From Halictus rubicundus (taxonomy: Eukaryota > Arthropoda > Insecta > Hymenoptera > Halictidae), in assembly GCF_050948215.1 (NCBI RefSeq), contig NC_135152.1:3072310-3136309 (forward strand): a stretch of DNA of 64,000 nucleotides, written 5' to 3'. The notes under the pieces are model-generated. The model made no database searches. It saw nothing but the letters and a program-made list of their open reading frames with translations, and was not told the origin of the DNA. Positions 47,334 to 60,000 of the stretch are shown in pieces (positions within the stretch are counted from its first letter, which is position 1; each line of letters begins with the position of its first letter). The position numbers were made by a program, and so were the translations under genes.

Positions 47334-50093
47334 AACGTAGAAAAAGGAAATAAAAGATCATGCCTAAGATCCGAATGAAACGCGGACATGTCGCCACCAG
47401 CCTGCTCTCCCAGCCTGCGAATAGCCTCGGCCAATGGCCCGCTGAGTCTTTGCAGCCTCCTCCACGATTGAGTATACTGAAGCCTGACGAGTTCGATGAT
47501 GGTGCTGGTTAGGGCCAGTCCGACCAGAATGTAAAGGGTGCAGAGTAGGGTGTATTTCGGCTTCTCTGCGTACGAGCGACGACACGAAGCGTGGCTATAA
47601 TAACGTATGAACACGCACCACACGGACAGAAACACGAACGCCTATCGGTCTGGTCAAGATAGACGTTGTTCGCGTTGTTTTCGCGTTTTGCGTTCCATCA
47701 ACGCAACCCGTATTTTCGTATGCTTTACTACTTACTCGGGACCAGATCTCCGAACCCTATGGTAGTCATCGTCACGAAGCAAAAATAAAATCCGTCGAAG
47801 AAGTCCCAGTCGTCCTCCCACAACATAAACATGCCGGCTCCACAAGCGAGGTACAAAAACAGGAGAACGATCGCTGCCAGAGCTCCTACAACGATACGTA
47901 GAACAGTTTGGCAGCCAATTTCTATCGGCGCAAATTTTTGTGCGATCTACCGCATACAAACTAAACAATTATCTTTTCGAATTTGTATCGTCCAGCTCAC
48001 CGAGCGATCTCCTTCCGGCTAAATTCGTCGGAACGCAAGACAGGGAACATCGAAACGGAATCTTCGACTTGACGGCTAATCCGATCTTAACCACTGCACC
48101 GGCAAACAGTTTCCCCCAATCGGCTATCACTATCAGCGTGAGTGGTATACCAACGAAAGCGAAGAAAATGCAAAAGATCTTTCCCCAGCCAGTCGATGGG
48201 ACGACATTCCCGTACCCTAAAGTAGAAATATTCAAATCGTAGCTCAAGTTGGACCATGGAACACGAGGAACACGTTAATATACCAATGGTGGTAAGAACC
48301 GTGCTCGCGAAGAAAACCGCTTGAAGAACACTCCATCTTTCAGTGACGATAGGCGGTAGATCATTCTGATCGATCGTATCCGCCACGAAGCCTACCATCA
48401 GACCCCCCTGCACAGCTTCTTGGACGATCTCCTCGTAAGCGCGTAGTTTCACACTCACCTGCAACGATACTCCGTCTCGAATACAGTCTCGAGATAGGAT
48501 TTATCAAATTTTAGGACTTACCAAAGTATGCAAGTTCAACACGTCTGTATTGTTCGAGATGGAGTCGACGAACAAACGCCTCTGGCTACGTAGATTCGAT
48601 CGCAAACTTTCTAAACGCGCCAATTCCGCCGGAAGCTCGATATGCCGGAACACCTATTTGTGCACGTGCAATAAGATACACACAGAATTAATTAACGCGT
48701 TACCGGCCGGAGAGGTGAAAATATGGTTTTGCGTTGAATGCTAGTTCAGAGCCAGAGACGTATAAATCGGACTTTATGAATTAAAAAAAGTTGTACTGTC
48801 CGATTGCAACGAGTCGACTCGAGTAGCCCCGTATTTGCAAACCTCTCGAGTTTCGAGTAGTCGGGGTAGTGAAGTTTACCGTCGATGTAATCGACAGCGA
48901 CATTAATCATCCCGCTGCCCACGGTTAAAATTTAGCGCGTTATAACGTAGACAGATATCGTAGAAAAGCACCGAGAAGCACCGGAAAACACCGAATAGAC
49001 ACCGGTAAGAATCGTAACGGGTCCTACGATTGGCCCATCGCTAAAAATAAAGATGCCGATTGGAAATCCAGTCTCGCGTTGTTATCTCTATAAATATTAC
49101 GCGCCGCATAAAACCTCGTAACCAAACAACTAGAAACGTGCAAGTTCGCTGGTACGTATGTACAGCAGTGCCAGTCGCGGGGGTCGTTACTAACATTTAT
49201 TTGTAAACGTCTGATCTTCTCGTAAGAGGGGTACCTCGCTAGGTCAACTAACAAATATCACAGAGCTAAGGTCCTTTGATGGTACTTCAATTTTCGTGGA
49301 ACTTTAATCTTCTTAGTAGTAACGGCATAAGGAAATACGGCAGCAGAAACAAGCACATTCTAACTTGACGTTACAAATTTGAAAATTCGTTGAAATAACA
49401 AAGACATTAAGACGGTTCATTCGTCAGGACCTTAGTTAATCATCTCATCGTACGGCAATCTACAAGCGTACCCATGTACATGACTAGACAATAAATCCAA
49501 CTGGACTATAAACAGAACGTTGTTTCCCTGCTGCAGCAAGCTAGAGTTCGGGGACGCAACACCGCCAACGGCATCTCAAGGGAAAACGGAACGGGTAACT
49601 GCAATAATTTCGAAGGGAAATGCTACTGTGTGGAACATCAAAGTCCAACTTACCAAACCACCAATCGCCGTGTAGAGCATCAGGGTAATCAGCAGTCCAA
49701 CGTGGCCACTAGCTGCTTTGATCTTTAGCATGTGCTCCTTGCGGATGATCTGATTCTTTTCCGCGGATTCGTCGCCGTTGTCGCACGGTTGATTAAACTG
49801 TATGGACAGGCTAGACTTCTTACTCGTCATTCTAGGATCGTGTTCACCTCCTGATCCCACGTAACCGCTTCCGACACCCGAGCTCGACTGATTGAGTTCG
49901 CTCGAATCCTCCACAATATCGCTCCGGTTATTTCCGTATGGAACTGCGATGCGATGGAAGAGCATGCGGTGCTCTTCAAACTCCTACCGGAATTCGATCT
50001 TCCGTGCATCTTCTGCGCGATCATCTCGATGTACATTCGTTCCTCGAATCGCGCGTCCTGTTTATTTATCGCTTGTTTTACTACTCTGTACAT
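47330..50093 (-). CDS. Two-pore-domain potassium channel (K2P/KCNK family)
   Basis: Background (leak) K+ channel of the plasma membrane. Seven exons: 49988-50093, 49654-49943, 48522-48653, 48284-48458, 48001-48216, 47736-47885 and 47330-47565. All phases fit, giving 434 codons. A cytoplasmic N-terminal domain of about 115 residues is followed by TM1 (HVGLLITLMLYTAIGGLVF). Next come the extracellular cap, pore 1 filter TIGYGN (233-238), TM2/TM3, pore 2 filter TIGFGD (348-353) and TM4, which ends in IELVR. Two filters in one chain define a K2P. It resembles channels named TWiK/KCNK in insects; the subtype is not assigned. The first two exons are separated by only 44 bp, which must be an intron or a frameshift. 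The reading frame is open to a splice acceptor upstream of 50093, so an extra 5' exon is possible. Confidence 0.93.
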
Positions 50094-50920
50094 GTTGCCA
50101 AGTAAGTTGCTGCAATAAAAGAAATTTTCATTAATACCTCTTGTTCATTCAATAAATAAGCTAATGACAAAATATTTCATTTATTGTTTTTCCCAACTAA
50201 TTTGCCAAATATCAATAATGGAGAAATGGAATTTCATTTCTGTTAAATAGACGCGAATTACGTACATATTCAATTGATTTCGTCTGAAATCTTCATCGCG
50301 AGTTTGACTCGATATAATAGGGCTAACATAGTTAATATTGGACAGATTTTGGAAGGGCAACAAAGTATTTTACGTTTGTTTCTTAACAAATAAGTAAAAA
50401 TATTGATGTAGAGTAAACTGTGCGAATAGATTCAAATCGTGCGCCATTTCAGAAAGAACGTATAGATGTTTGTCGATCAAGTAGAGCATGTATGCATCTT
50501 TTACCCACTGCTCTGTAGGTAATGCAGTTTTGTGGTCAAACGGTAATTGTTAGATTCGAATAAGAGTCGTCAAGATCGAAAGGATTAAAAAGTTCAAGCA
50601 AAAAGCAAAATGACTGCCAGGTAACTAAGAGAAAATTCAGAAGAGACGCTGCAAACTAATTTAATGATCGAAGTCAACGAATATCCGTCGTAAGTATTGT
50701 TAGTAAGCAACCCTTGACAGGTTATAAATTGTATCTCTTGGTAGCATCATAAACTTACGGATTAAACAATATAAATAAAAGACGCAAATGCAATGATGTA
50801 TAAACAATATAATGAAAATTCTCACAAAAGACGGGTACAATAACCTTGTCGTTTTCTATACTGTATGTAATGGCTTTAGGACTATTATTTGTGCCTATAT
50901 CTATACCTTTTTTTAAGGTC

Positions 50921-52293
50921 ATGACAACAATTAAAGTTCATGGAGGAATTGATATCCTACGACTTCCTGTTAATCAAGAAGAACATGTCTTTCCACCATG
51001 GCATGTTAAATACACGAAGTCTCACATTTTGCATTCTAAGTGCTCCAAAAGCGAGAATGGTTGCACTGACAAAGACGATCCCTGCCAGTTTTGTGTGTAC
51101 GTACTAAATTATTTACTACATCGACACGATACCATGGCAGACTCGTACTTTACCGTAAACTTTGTAGTTTCAGCCGTACTTTAGAACTACCACATATGCC
51201 TGATATGGTATTTCCAAACAATATATTAACTTTGAAGCATCAAGATGGAGCGTACCTTCAATTTAATGCGCTGGATGCATTGAAAACTGTCTCTAATGGA
51301 AAAATTCACATTCAACTTGCGTGTGCAGAAGCATGGAAGGAATCTAGGCATGTACATTGAATTTCCTGAATTCTTTGATAAGGTTTTACATAAATGTCAT
51401 TTGAAAATAGATCAGAAAGTAGCGAATTTATGGAAGAGAAAATAAAGCCATTCGATTGGACTTTCACTACCTCCTATACTGGTACAGTGTCTAATTTTAA
51501 ATTTGAGGAAACCAACGAACGAATCGACATGGATAAATTAAGGAGGAAAGATAAAATCTTGTTTTATCACGACTTGACGCTGTTCGAGGATGAACTTCAT
51601 GATAACGGAATAGCCGTTTGCTCTGTAAAAATTGTAAGTCGGTAATTTTACGTACGAAGTGTCTCGATAATTATAGAATAACCGAGAAGAGAATAATTCC
51701 ACGCGAAAAGCTGAGCTGAAATTAATAAAAGAACACTATGCTCATACTTTCGCCTACACTATGCACTTTCTCGATTGTACCACGGATGTTAGCACACTCG
51801 GTATAATTCGTACGTAGCATACAATCACTGTAAAAAATGTGTAATTCAATTTATTTTCATTTAAACAGCGTGTCATGCCTGGCAGTTTTTTCATTCTGCT
51901 AAGATACTTTTTGAGAATCGATAATGTACTGATAAGAGTGAACGATACCCGTATTTATCACGAGTTCGGACAAGACTACTTGTTACGCGAATATACGACA
52001 AGAGAATCTAAAGTTTCGGAGTTACGTGTAAGTAGACTAACGAAATAAGTTAGTATTTCGTTATATTCTTAGATCCTAATAATTTTACATTTTTTCAGGT
52101 GCCACCGCACCTCTTCTGCGAACCGAGTGAAATAGCTGCACATTTGCCGTTGACTGGGTGCCACTATCATAAACTAACAATACTATCAAACAAAGCTTCG
52201 TCGGGTACAAATATCGAGCTGGCTAATGAAATAGTAACGGACAGTGTTGCTGTTAGCACTAGTGTAAATGAAACAGATAATTCTGTTACCTAA
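50921..52293 (+). CDS. TIPRL: TIP41-like protein (TIPRL), PP2A-family phosphatase regulator
   Basis: TIP41/TIPRL binds PP2A, PP4 and PP6 catalytic subunits in the cytosol and acts in TOR and DNA-damage signalling. Five exons: 50921-51096, 51174-51347, 51411-51633, 51869-52027 and 52099-52293. Phases fit, giving 308 codons against about 272 in humans. Family hallmarks are visible: [79 protein letters not shown] and VPPHLFCEP. The extra length is mainly an N-terminal insertion. Exon 2 ends at AG|GC, so intron 2 (63 bp) appears to be a GC-AG intron; the nearest GT would bring in a stop. The ATG at 50921 follows a possible 5' UTR acceptor (TTTTTTTAAG). The gene is head to head with the potassium channel gene. 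Confidence 0.95.
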
Positions 52294-52495
52294 GGACTAT
52301 ATGCATATCTATAATATCACAATTTATGGTAATTAGCGAGTGTATTCTATAAAATAAGAATTTGCATGATTTTGTGCAGTGAAAAATGACTCAAAATTAT
52401 TCTATAATCCACTAGAATCGCGCGGTTCGATTAATTTTGCTACACAACCGTTAGTGGAGAATTCTTGATATTTGCCATGTGATGTTAAACATATG

Positions 52496-52501
52496 AATAA
52501 A
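52496..52501 (+). terminator. Polyadenylation signal of TIPRL
   Basis: AATAAA 203 bp after the TIPRL stop codon and about 100 bp before the stop codon of the convergent STN1-like gene, so the 3' UTRs may overlap. Confidence 0.55.
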
Positions 52502-52598
52502 GAATATACTCAAATGTTTAATTGTTTAATTCTAAATAAAAGCATTTCGGTAATACAAGCTGTATCTCATTAGCGTTCGAATAATTTGATGCACATAC

Positions 52599-53714
52599 CT
52601 AAGTTGCATCTTTTGGGATAAATTCTGGCTTGTCCGGATGTTCGTCGTACCTTCTGCGTACTACATTGTACAACCAAGAATACATCTTTGCATTATATTC
52701 GTGATCGTCTATGCAAATTACGTTAGTAGCCAAAAAATTTAACTTTGCAACAGACAAATCTTTGAAAGTGATATCTTCGCGTGGTTTTTTAACAAACATA
52801 TGGTCTAGTGCACAATAACCCACTGCATGTACGTAATCACAGCGTTGTATGCATTTACCCAATCCACCGTTTTTTGTCTCTAACGACCATTTATGTTCTA
52901 AAATCTGTAGCACAATTAAATAAATTAATAGGTTTTATTCAGACATTATACATATACTACAATATAATCTCATACTTACTGCCATATCGCGGATACTTGT
53001 ACCAACAGGATAATCAAAGTTTGGACGAGGATTGGGAAAACGTTTTGGACACTCATGGCCTTTGAAAGATTGCGAATTAATCCTCATCGCATAATCGCGA
53101 TATTTTTCGTCGATCTTTTTTCTTTCCAATGTCTGCCTCATAAAATGATTCTTATCATAATAAATGGTAATAGATCCGGTTCCATCGTCAACTGAAAATG
53201 TTATTTTACAGATGCATTTTTCAAATATATCTTTTCACTCGAATCAATAGACTTCACCTTGATACATGTGAAATCTGCTATCCTCCGAGACAGAAAGCAC
53301 AAATCCCATTATTTCGATTTTCTTTACTACAATGTGCGGCATGTTCAAAACGTGAAACCTCACGTAATTATCCTCCAAGAAAGGTACGAGTCTATTCAAT
53401 TCCATTATCAAGAAAGGTTCGAACACCATTATTCTACCTAATAAATTCATTCCAATTCATTCGGGCAGGCTCGATGGTCACTTGCTTACAAACACTTAAT
53501 CTTAACAAAAACAAACGATGCCCGACCACCGACGTATACCTTTTATATTCTTGTTTTTGTAATTGACCCACTCTTCCTTTTCAGAAATGTACAACGGATA
53601 ATCATAATCTCCGTTGAACGAGATGAAATTTTGGTCCATTCCTTTCGGCAGATTTGTCCAAGGTTTTACGTCCGACATTTCTGAATTGAATCGGTTGCAG
53701 CAACAATATTGCAA
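52599..53714 (-). CDS. STN1: STN1-like OB-fold protein (CST telomere complex)
   Basis: STN1 binds single-stranded telomeric DNA with CTC1 and TEN1 and recruits DNA polymerase alpha for C-strand fill-in. Four exons: 53540-53714, 53258-53437, 52980-53191 and 52599-52904. Phases agree, giving 290 codons, or 278 if translation starts at the second Met (53678). An N-terminal segment (VFEPFLIMELNRLVPF) leads into the OB-fold core: the pattern KKIEIMGFVLSVSEDSRFHMYQVDDGTG has its counterpart in vertebrate STN1 (VLGTVIGVRE...YGVDDSTG). The rest is weakly conserved, as is usual for STN1. The C-terminal winged-helix half of the vertebrate protein is shortened or absent. RPA2-type OB proteins are the alternative. 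It is convergent with TIPRL. Confidence 0.72.
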
Positions 53715-54418
53715 AGCTGGCGGGAAAACCGCTATAGTTAGCGGTAGACGAGAGATTCAAAAACACTCGAACACAGACGCACTACCTCGCCCGTGTTGTG
53801 ACTCGAGACACGAGACTGGCTTAGGATAGCGTTCTAACCGATTTCGACCGTTGACGCCAGGGTGCGTTGCTTCTCCACTTTTGTCACGGAGTTTGTACTG
53901 TTGTGAACTTTTCTTTCACTGCCTATCGACAATGTACATAATTTAACAATCCTTTGTAGACTAAATTAAACTTATTAGTAGACTTAATAATTATCATATT
54001 ACTGCTGGTCACTCGATCATTATTCAATGTCTGGCAGCAGAAATAATTTAACGACTCGATTGTTTATTTTTTCATTGACTTTACGAGACTGAGCTACTCC
54101 ACAAGATCTGTTAGTCGTTAATAAACATGTATGAAACTAGCAAATTAAGAGCTTCAAGGCTCCGGGAAAGCAATAACAAATCAACGATTAATTCGTAAAA
54201 TTTAAATCGAACGCGCCTATGCTCTGTAGATAAAACAGAAATACAAATTTATTTGATTCGTAGAAAAAATGGTTACCGCGTCGGTTACCGAACCACCAGC
54301 CCGAAAAGTTCCATAAAATGTCATTAGGTAATGAGAAATTGAAACTACAGTATCGTAGTTTATCGGTACAATTACCCGACTAGCCTTTTTAGATCCTACA
54401 AATTCTAATGAAACGTAA

Positions 54419-54637
54419 TTAACGTAAAGCAAAGAACAGTTCTCCGATGATTTTGGACAAGAGAATTTTCTTGGCCGACGCGTCTATTTGGAAGTTTGCA
54501 ACATTCAGATTCCCAAGGAATCCCTCGTTTACAGCGTGGTCGGCCAGCTGAATGGTCGCAGAAGCTAACAAAGCGTGGTTCCGTTGAGACACCGTAATTG
54601 CTGTTAGCAGTTGTACTGTATCGCCGCGTACTAACAC
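54419..54637 (-). CDS. Possible coding exon, unidentified
   Basis: An open segment of about 72 codons without an ATG at its head. The translation looks protein-like (TIQLADHAVNEGFLGNLNV, then ASAKKILLSKIIGEL) with balanced composition, unlike the low-complexity open frames nearby. It ends in TAA at 54419-54421. A stop lies about 20 codons upstream, with no convincing splice acceptor between. It could be a terminal exon whose upstream exons I did not find, or a gene remnant. I recognise no family. Confidence 0.25.
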   Translation of the reverse strand: MLVRGDTVQLLTAITVSQRNHALLASATIQLADHAVNEGFLGNLNVANFQIDASAKKILLSKIIGELFFALR

Positions 54638-55019
54638 GGATCGGGTCCCGTGTTCATTGTTCCTTTACACTCCGACTGACCTTGGGAAGGTCACGCCTGT
54701 TACACGCACCTTGCATTCCTCGAATCCCCCGCGTTCCATTCTTCGCAATCGCGACTCTACCTCGATAAGCAATAAACGTCTCATTCCCGAGCTGCGCGCC
54801 GGTCGGTTACAATAAACAAACGAACCCTTCGCCAACCGAGTCCTACCGGATCGTTTACCGAACGATACACCGCACCGTTTTAAACGCGATTCTGAGTTCG
54901 GCGGAAAGTCCCTTCAACAGGGCCCAGTTGCCAATCGTTGAAGAGACCGCGTTCTCCGTCGGGTAAATTTTAGTGCCAGCATCAGCGGTTAGACTATTGT
55001 TATAAGTTATCAATAACCG

Positions 55020-55464
55020 GCCCGTTAGGCGGCCGGCATGGTTTGAAATCCATATACGTATGTAAGGGTCAAAATCTATACAAACTGTCGCTTCAATATT
55101 GCAATGAGCAGTTTAGAAGTGGTCAATTGTGTTTCCTAAAAGTCCAATCTACGTCTGTATAGAGCCCAAATTGCGAATTTCTACCTCATCGTGGAGTAAT
55201 TTGTAATATTCGGCAGAAAATTCGAATTCTGACGCACGTATGACGTCACAAGATGGCTGCCGCTGAGAGATTCTCTTAATTTCGAGAGATTTAGTGTTCG
55301 TATCGAAAAAAAGGCTCTGTACAGACGTAGCAAAGACATGTACAAACACGGTGGTATGCATTTTTAATTGATTGCTTACTTATTTAAGACGTAAAATGTC
55401 TAGAAAAAAGGCACAGCGTAACATAGCATGACAGTCAAGGCCAAATGCCTGCCACCCCCCTTAA
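55020..55464. mobile_element. Truncated second copy of the 7941-8678 TTAA element
   Basis: Reverse-complement match to 7941-8485: for example GACAGACGTAGCAAAGACATG-like sequence near 55320 and the TIR ending GCCAAATGCCTGCC followed by TTAA at 55461-55464. The far arm is missing. This copy lacks the CAGGTAACCC insertion, so it shows the empty site. It is immediately left of a mariner relic. Confidence 0.7.
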
Positions 55465-55545
55465 GGGAGGCATAGATAGGGCTACTGGGACTTCAAAAGA
55501 TCGAGTTTTTATTATATATTAGGGGGACCCATAAGTAATCAATTA

Positions 55546-55840
55546 CAGGTAGCCCTCCTACAACACGGCATCTTATAACACGGTTTCGCTATAACACGAT
55601 TCATAAATTGCGGGAACCCTACTACGACACGGCTACAATTAAATTAAAATAATATTTTTTGTTTTGTATTGTACATACATTTATATTTTTAATAAAAATT
55701 AAGTTGTTTATGTAGAATTTAAAAAAATATTTGCTTTTAATGTTTTCAGATCGTAACCCCCCTTTTTGTACTGGCTCTGGGTCTCATACAACACGGCATT
55801 TTCTAGGAACCTATCTACCGTGTTATAGGAGGGTTACCTG
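55546..55840. mobile_element. CAGGTAACCC-ended MITE inserted in the mariner relic
   Basis: The left end reads CAGGTAGCCCTCCTACAAC. The right end on the other strand reads CAGGTAACCCTCCTATAAC. TA flanks both sides (55544-55545 and 55841-55842). A further internal CTATAACACG/ACAACACGG repetition is present. It is a longer version of the element at 8034-8160. Confidence 0.75.
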
Positions 55841-55889
55841 TATTTTGAAATCTAAAACGAACCTTGCAGTAAATTCAAGTTTTTATTTC

Positions 55890-56884
55890 TTAATTTATTA
55901 TATAATCTCCATCATCATCAAGGACAGTTTGCCATCTTTCCTGCAAATTTTCAATCCCCCTCTTATAGAAATCCAGGGTTCGCGAAGCAAAATATGACTC
56001 AAGGCGCCTCTTTACATCTTCTACGGAAGTGAATGTTTTATTTCTTAAATAATGCTCCAGAGATCTGAAAAGATGGTAGTCAGAGGGAGCAATATCCGGT
56101 GAGTGTGGGGGTGCGGTAAAACTTCCCATTGCAATTCTTTGATTTTTTCCTGAGCGAGTTTCGCTGTATGGGGCCGGGCATTATCAATTTGCAGTATTAC
56201 ACCTTTTATGTGGACTAAAGATGCCCTGTTTTTCAATAGTTCTGAATGCAGCCGTTGTAATCGCTGACAATACAACTCAGCAGTAACTGTTTCTCCAGGT
56301 TTCAACAAACTCAAAGTGAATTATGCCACATCAGTCCCACCAAATGAACAGTAACACCTTTCTAAGTGATAAGCTAGGTTTATATGAGGTTGATATTGCG
56401 GTTTGATTTGCAGAAAGCCATTGCTTGGGACGCTTTATGTTATCACAAAGAATCCATTTTTCATCTCCGGTAACGATTCTGCTAAGAAATGGATCTCTAC
56501 GAAATCTGGATAACAATGAAGTGCAAATTGATCGACGAATATTCTTGTTGGTCTCAGATAATTGATGCGGTACCCATATTCTTTGCCTATATGCTTCCCC
56601 TTTTCGTGTAGGTGCCTTTGTATAGTTGACCACGTGGACCCAAGGCTTCTCGATAATTTGTGTATACTTAATTATGGATCAGCTTCCACTAGAGATTTTA
56701 GGGTGTTATTATCAAATTCAACTGGTCGTCCACTTCGAGGCCTGCCAGAGAGATCATAACCACCAGCAGCAAACCTTCTGAACCAACGTTGACATTTGTT
56801 GACCTTCAATGCAATCTCCATAAACATCGCAAATTTTCCGATGCAATGACGAATATGATCCTCGGAAGGTACGGTCGCCGCCAT
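55890..56884 (-). pseudogene. mariner transposase relic
   Basis: Starts at ATG 56884 (MAATVPSEDHIRHC) with the helix-turn-helix half ending LSGRPRSGRPVEFD. Catalytic motifs remain in separate frames: TGDEKW, LQIDNARPHTA and SPDIAPSDYHLFRSLEHYL. The last two aspartates are 34 residues apart once a frameshift is allowed, the mariner DD34D signature. At least two frameshifts and one stop break the gene. Inactive. Confidence 0.85.
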
Positions 56885-57059
56885 TTTATTACACGGGATT
56901 GTAATAAAAATTATACTTTTTAGAATATTTTGAACACAGGCTGCTTTACCGAAAACTATAAAAGGAAACTGTTGTTTCCTCTTCAACGATCGGTACAGAA
57001 CTAAAGGCAAAACAAATTCTTTGCAAATAATTGATTACTTATATATTTATTTTTATTAT

Positions 57060-60000
57060 GGATAGGGCTTTTCGCCTATCTATAAGATCCGATGACTCCT
57101 TGAACCCATTCAAATCAGTGAAGGCGTTCGATATTACTCTATTGCCATAAGACTAAAACGTTCCGATTTAACTATGTAACAATCGCGAATTGAAAATGCG
57201 ACGGTAACCCGGGAGAGGGATACAACGAACAGACATTTCCGAATCGGCGCGGCGCGGCGCGTCGAAATAAAAAGCAGAGAGGAGAGAAGAAGCGAAGCGA
57301 GGCGAATCAATCGATCGTTCGAACTTGCTTGGCGTGGCAGTGTCGTCGTAGAAGATGCTCGTGCAAAAAACTGTCCGGCTCCGTGACACGACAGGAGAGG
57401 AGGGGAGAGGAGAGGAGAGAAGAGGAAAAAGCTTGGACATAGCCAGCGATAGTGCCGAGATCCTCTCCGCTCGATAACATTCAATTAATCCCGCGGCGGA
57501 AACACGTCGAATCTATACGTAATCGGTTGCAACTCTCGGATCGCACCTGGCTTGGCAAACATCTAATTACAATCTTCTCTCTCTCTCTCTTTTTCCCTCT
57601 CCCGACGTCGCAATCGCACCCACCGATGGATCCGCAATTAACAACAGAAACAACTTGTCTCGTCCACCCGTTCGGATACGGGATCTCTTAGAGTTTGCTG
57701 GACGTTCGCTATGTCCTTATTGCAATCCCTACTTTTTCTCCAAGACCGTTTCATTTGCACGTACTGCAACGATCTCCTACAAGATTTAAACAAATTTGCA
57801 ACCGATAGGCTATCGACGAGAGAAAAACGAAACGGTCAAGTTCAGCTTCGGTAATGAAATCTGAGAAGGTTCGTTGATTTTTTGTTTTTCTTATTTGTTT
57901 CTAAAGGATAAAGAAGAAGAAGAAGAAGCTGTAAGAGACAGCGTCGTCGAAACGAACTGGCTAGGTATGAGTATGTCGTTGGGACTAAAAGAATGAAGTA
58001 CGGTGTATACATATTAGCAGCGTTCCAAGGTCCCTCGAAATCTACGACACGGAACACGGCGTCGACAACTCGCGCCCAGGTAAATAATACGGAGCAAGCG
58101 ATACTCGCGAGAAAGTCGTACCCGTCGCTGGTAATCTCCGCCTTGTTATGGCTGAAAGAACGATACACAGGACGGAATAATGATCGATACGGAAAGTGGA
58201 ATTTTGCGAAGTTATATCTAGCAGCATGGACGTCGAGACCGCTCATAATCGGCCAAACTTTCAGCTGCCAGGCGTTCCAAATGTTGGAGATCCGTAAGAA
58301 ACAAATCGTGTGGTAACTATGTAGGATCAGCGTTCGTAAAAGATTCGCGTTAAACGATAGATCGACTAGTAAATTTCCCGTAGTTGAAAGGGGAACAGCG
58401 GTTTCAGCGTTTCTAACAAGCAAGGTTCGAGTTTCTGCCGAAGGGTTCGAGGTCGAGGACGCGTTCCGATAATCGAGACCGGTTAAAGGGTTTATCGCGC
58501 GATTCGTTCGCCTTTTTGGCGACAATCGGAGTGTTCGTTGTTCGCGAGCGATTCGTAGCCATCGCTGGGCATCGCTACCTCGCACGCTACCATGATGCGT
58601 AGGTGTTTCCGGCCGGCTGAAGCACGGGCATCTGCCCGGTCTCTCTCCGCGCGCGCAGCAACCGCGCAACAGAGCGAGATAGAGAAGCGGAGAAGTTCGA
58701 GAGAAAGGGACGAAGAACGAGAGACAGAGAAACAGGGGGGGTACCGAGCGACGAGAAGCAGAGAGGAGAAGAGAGGAACGAGCGAGTAAGGGAGCCGGGC
58801 GAGCAAAGCGAGAAAAATAGAGTTTGCCTGGCGGGCGAGCGAGTGGAAAAGCAGGATGCGAGAGGAAGGACGACGGATAAAGAAAGCGTAGCTGGATAGA
58901 AAGGGACGGAGAAAGGGAGAGCAAGAGAAAGACCGAGGGGGAGAGAAAGAGAGAGAGAATGCTCGGCCGGAAGCAGTTACTCGTGCGATGTAACGAAAAT
59001 ATCAGGCGTCCGTTTCGCAATCGGCCTACCCGTGTTCGTCGAGTTTAATATAGAACGCTCGCACGCCCTGTCGCGAAAACATCACGCTAACGTCGCTAAG
59101 CGCACGCCGCTATCGCGCGTCCATCCTGTTATACATATATCGAAAATCGTCGTTCCTCCTCGAGCAACCGCCCCGATCCGATCCGATCCGATCCGATTCC
59201 GATTCCGATTCGATTCGATCGCTGCTTCGCTTAGTCGTTCACCCGAATCCGAATGCGCGATGAACCCTCGAACCGGTGACGCGAGACGCATCGAACTTCT
59301 CATCGAGGAATGACGATCCTGGTAAACTACCACCCACCTGAGAGCGTCGCGGAGATTCGAGGGCAATTCGAATTTCATTTCTGCTTGCCCCATTTTCTTC
59401 GGAAAAAATATCTCAGCTTTGTTTCCTGTTGTCGACGATAGGTCGCGAACCGCGCGACGTTCCCATCGGTCACGTCCCTTCGACTCGAATCTCGTGGATG
59501 ACGTTCCGTGACCTCGGTCATTCTAATCTCTCCCTCTCTCTCTCATCTTCTCCCCCCCCCCCTCTCTCTCTCTCTTTCTCCCGCGTTAATAAATTTTCGC
59601 GCAACGTATCTGTGCGGAGCGTGGCTTAATCTGCCCTGCTAGATCGTAAATCATATTCGTACAACCGATGGGTCTTTCTCGTCGATCCCTCTCCTCGTGA
59701 CCTTGCTTCCTCCGCTATCCTGATGCGATAATAAATTCATACGGCGGATCTCTGTAAAATCTCTCTCATTCCCTCTCCTCCCTTTCCGTTTCTCTTTTTC
59801 TGCTGACACGGGCACGAACCGCTCTCTCCCCTCTTCTTCCCTTTTCCTCTTCCTCCCCACCTCCCTCTCCTTCTCCCGCGCCCTCTCCCTCTTCCTCGTC
59901 ACCGGATATTTCGCCGATTTAATTCGCCACCCGATAAACCTGACCAACCGTAAAACCGTTCGGAGGACGCGGATACCTTCGCTGGTTGCGGATCCTTCGA

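Larger units (their letters stand above)
55519..57045 (-). mobile_element. Degenerate mariner transposon
   Basis: Terminal sequences are related inverted copies (left ATAAGTAATCAATTA near 55531; right, inverted, near 57028-57042). The left end still carries AGGGGGACCC. It contains a broken mariner transposase on the minus strand. A 295-bp MITE (55546-55840) is inserted at a TA close to the left end. The exact outer limits are uncertain by some tens of bases. Confidence 0.75.

Noticed and set aside
57842..59020. 392-codon open frame on the minus strand
   Set aside because: Composition is Ser/Leu/Arg/Pro driven by the complementary GA-rich tract. No domain, no codon structure, and overlapping long frames on the other strand. 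Treated as a by-product of low-complexity DNA.
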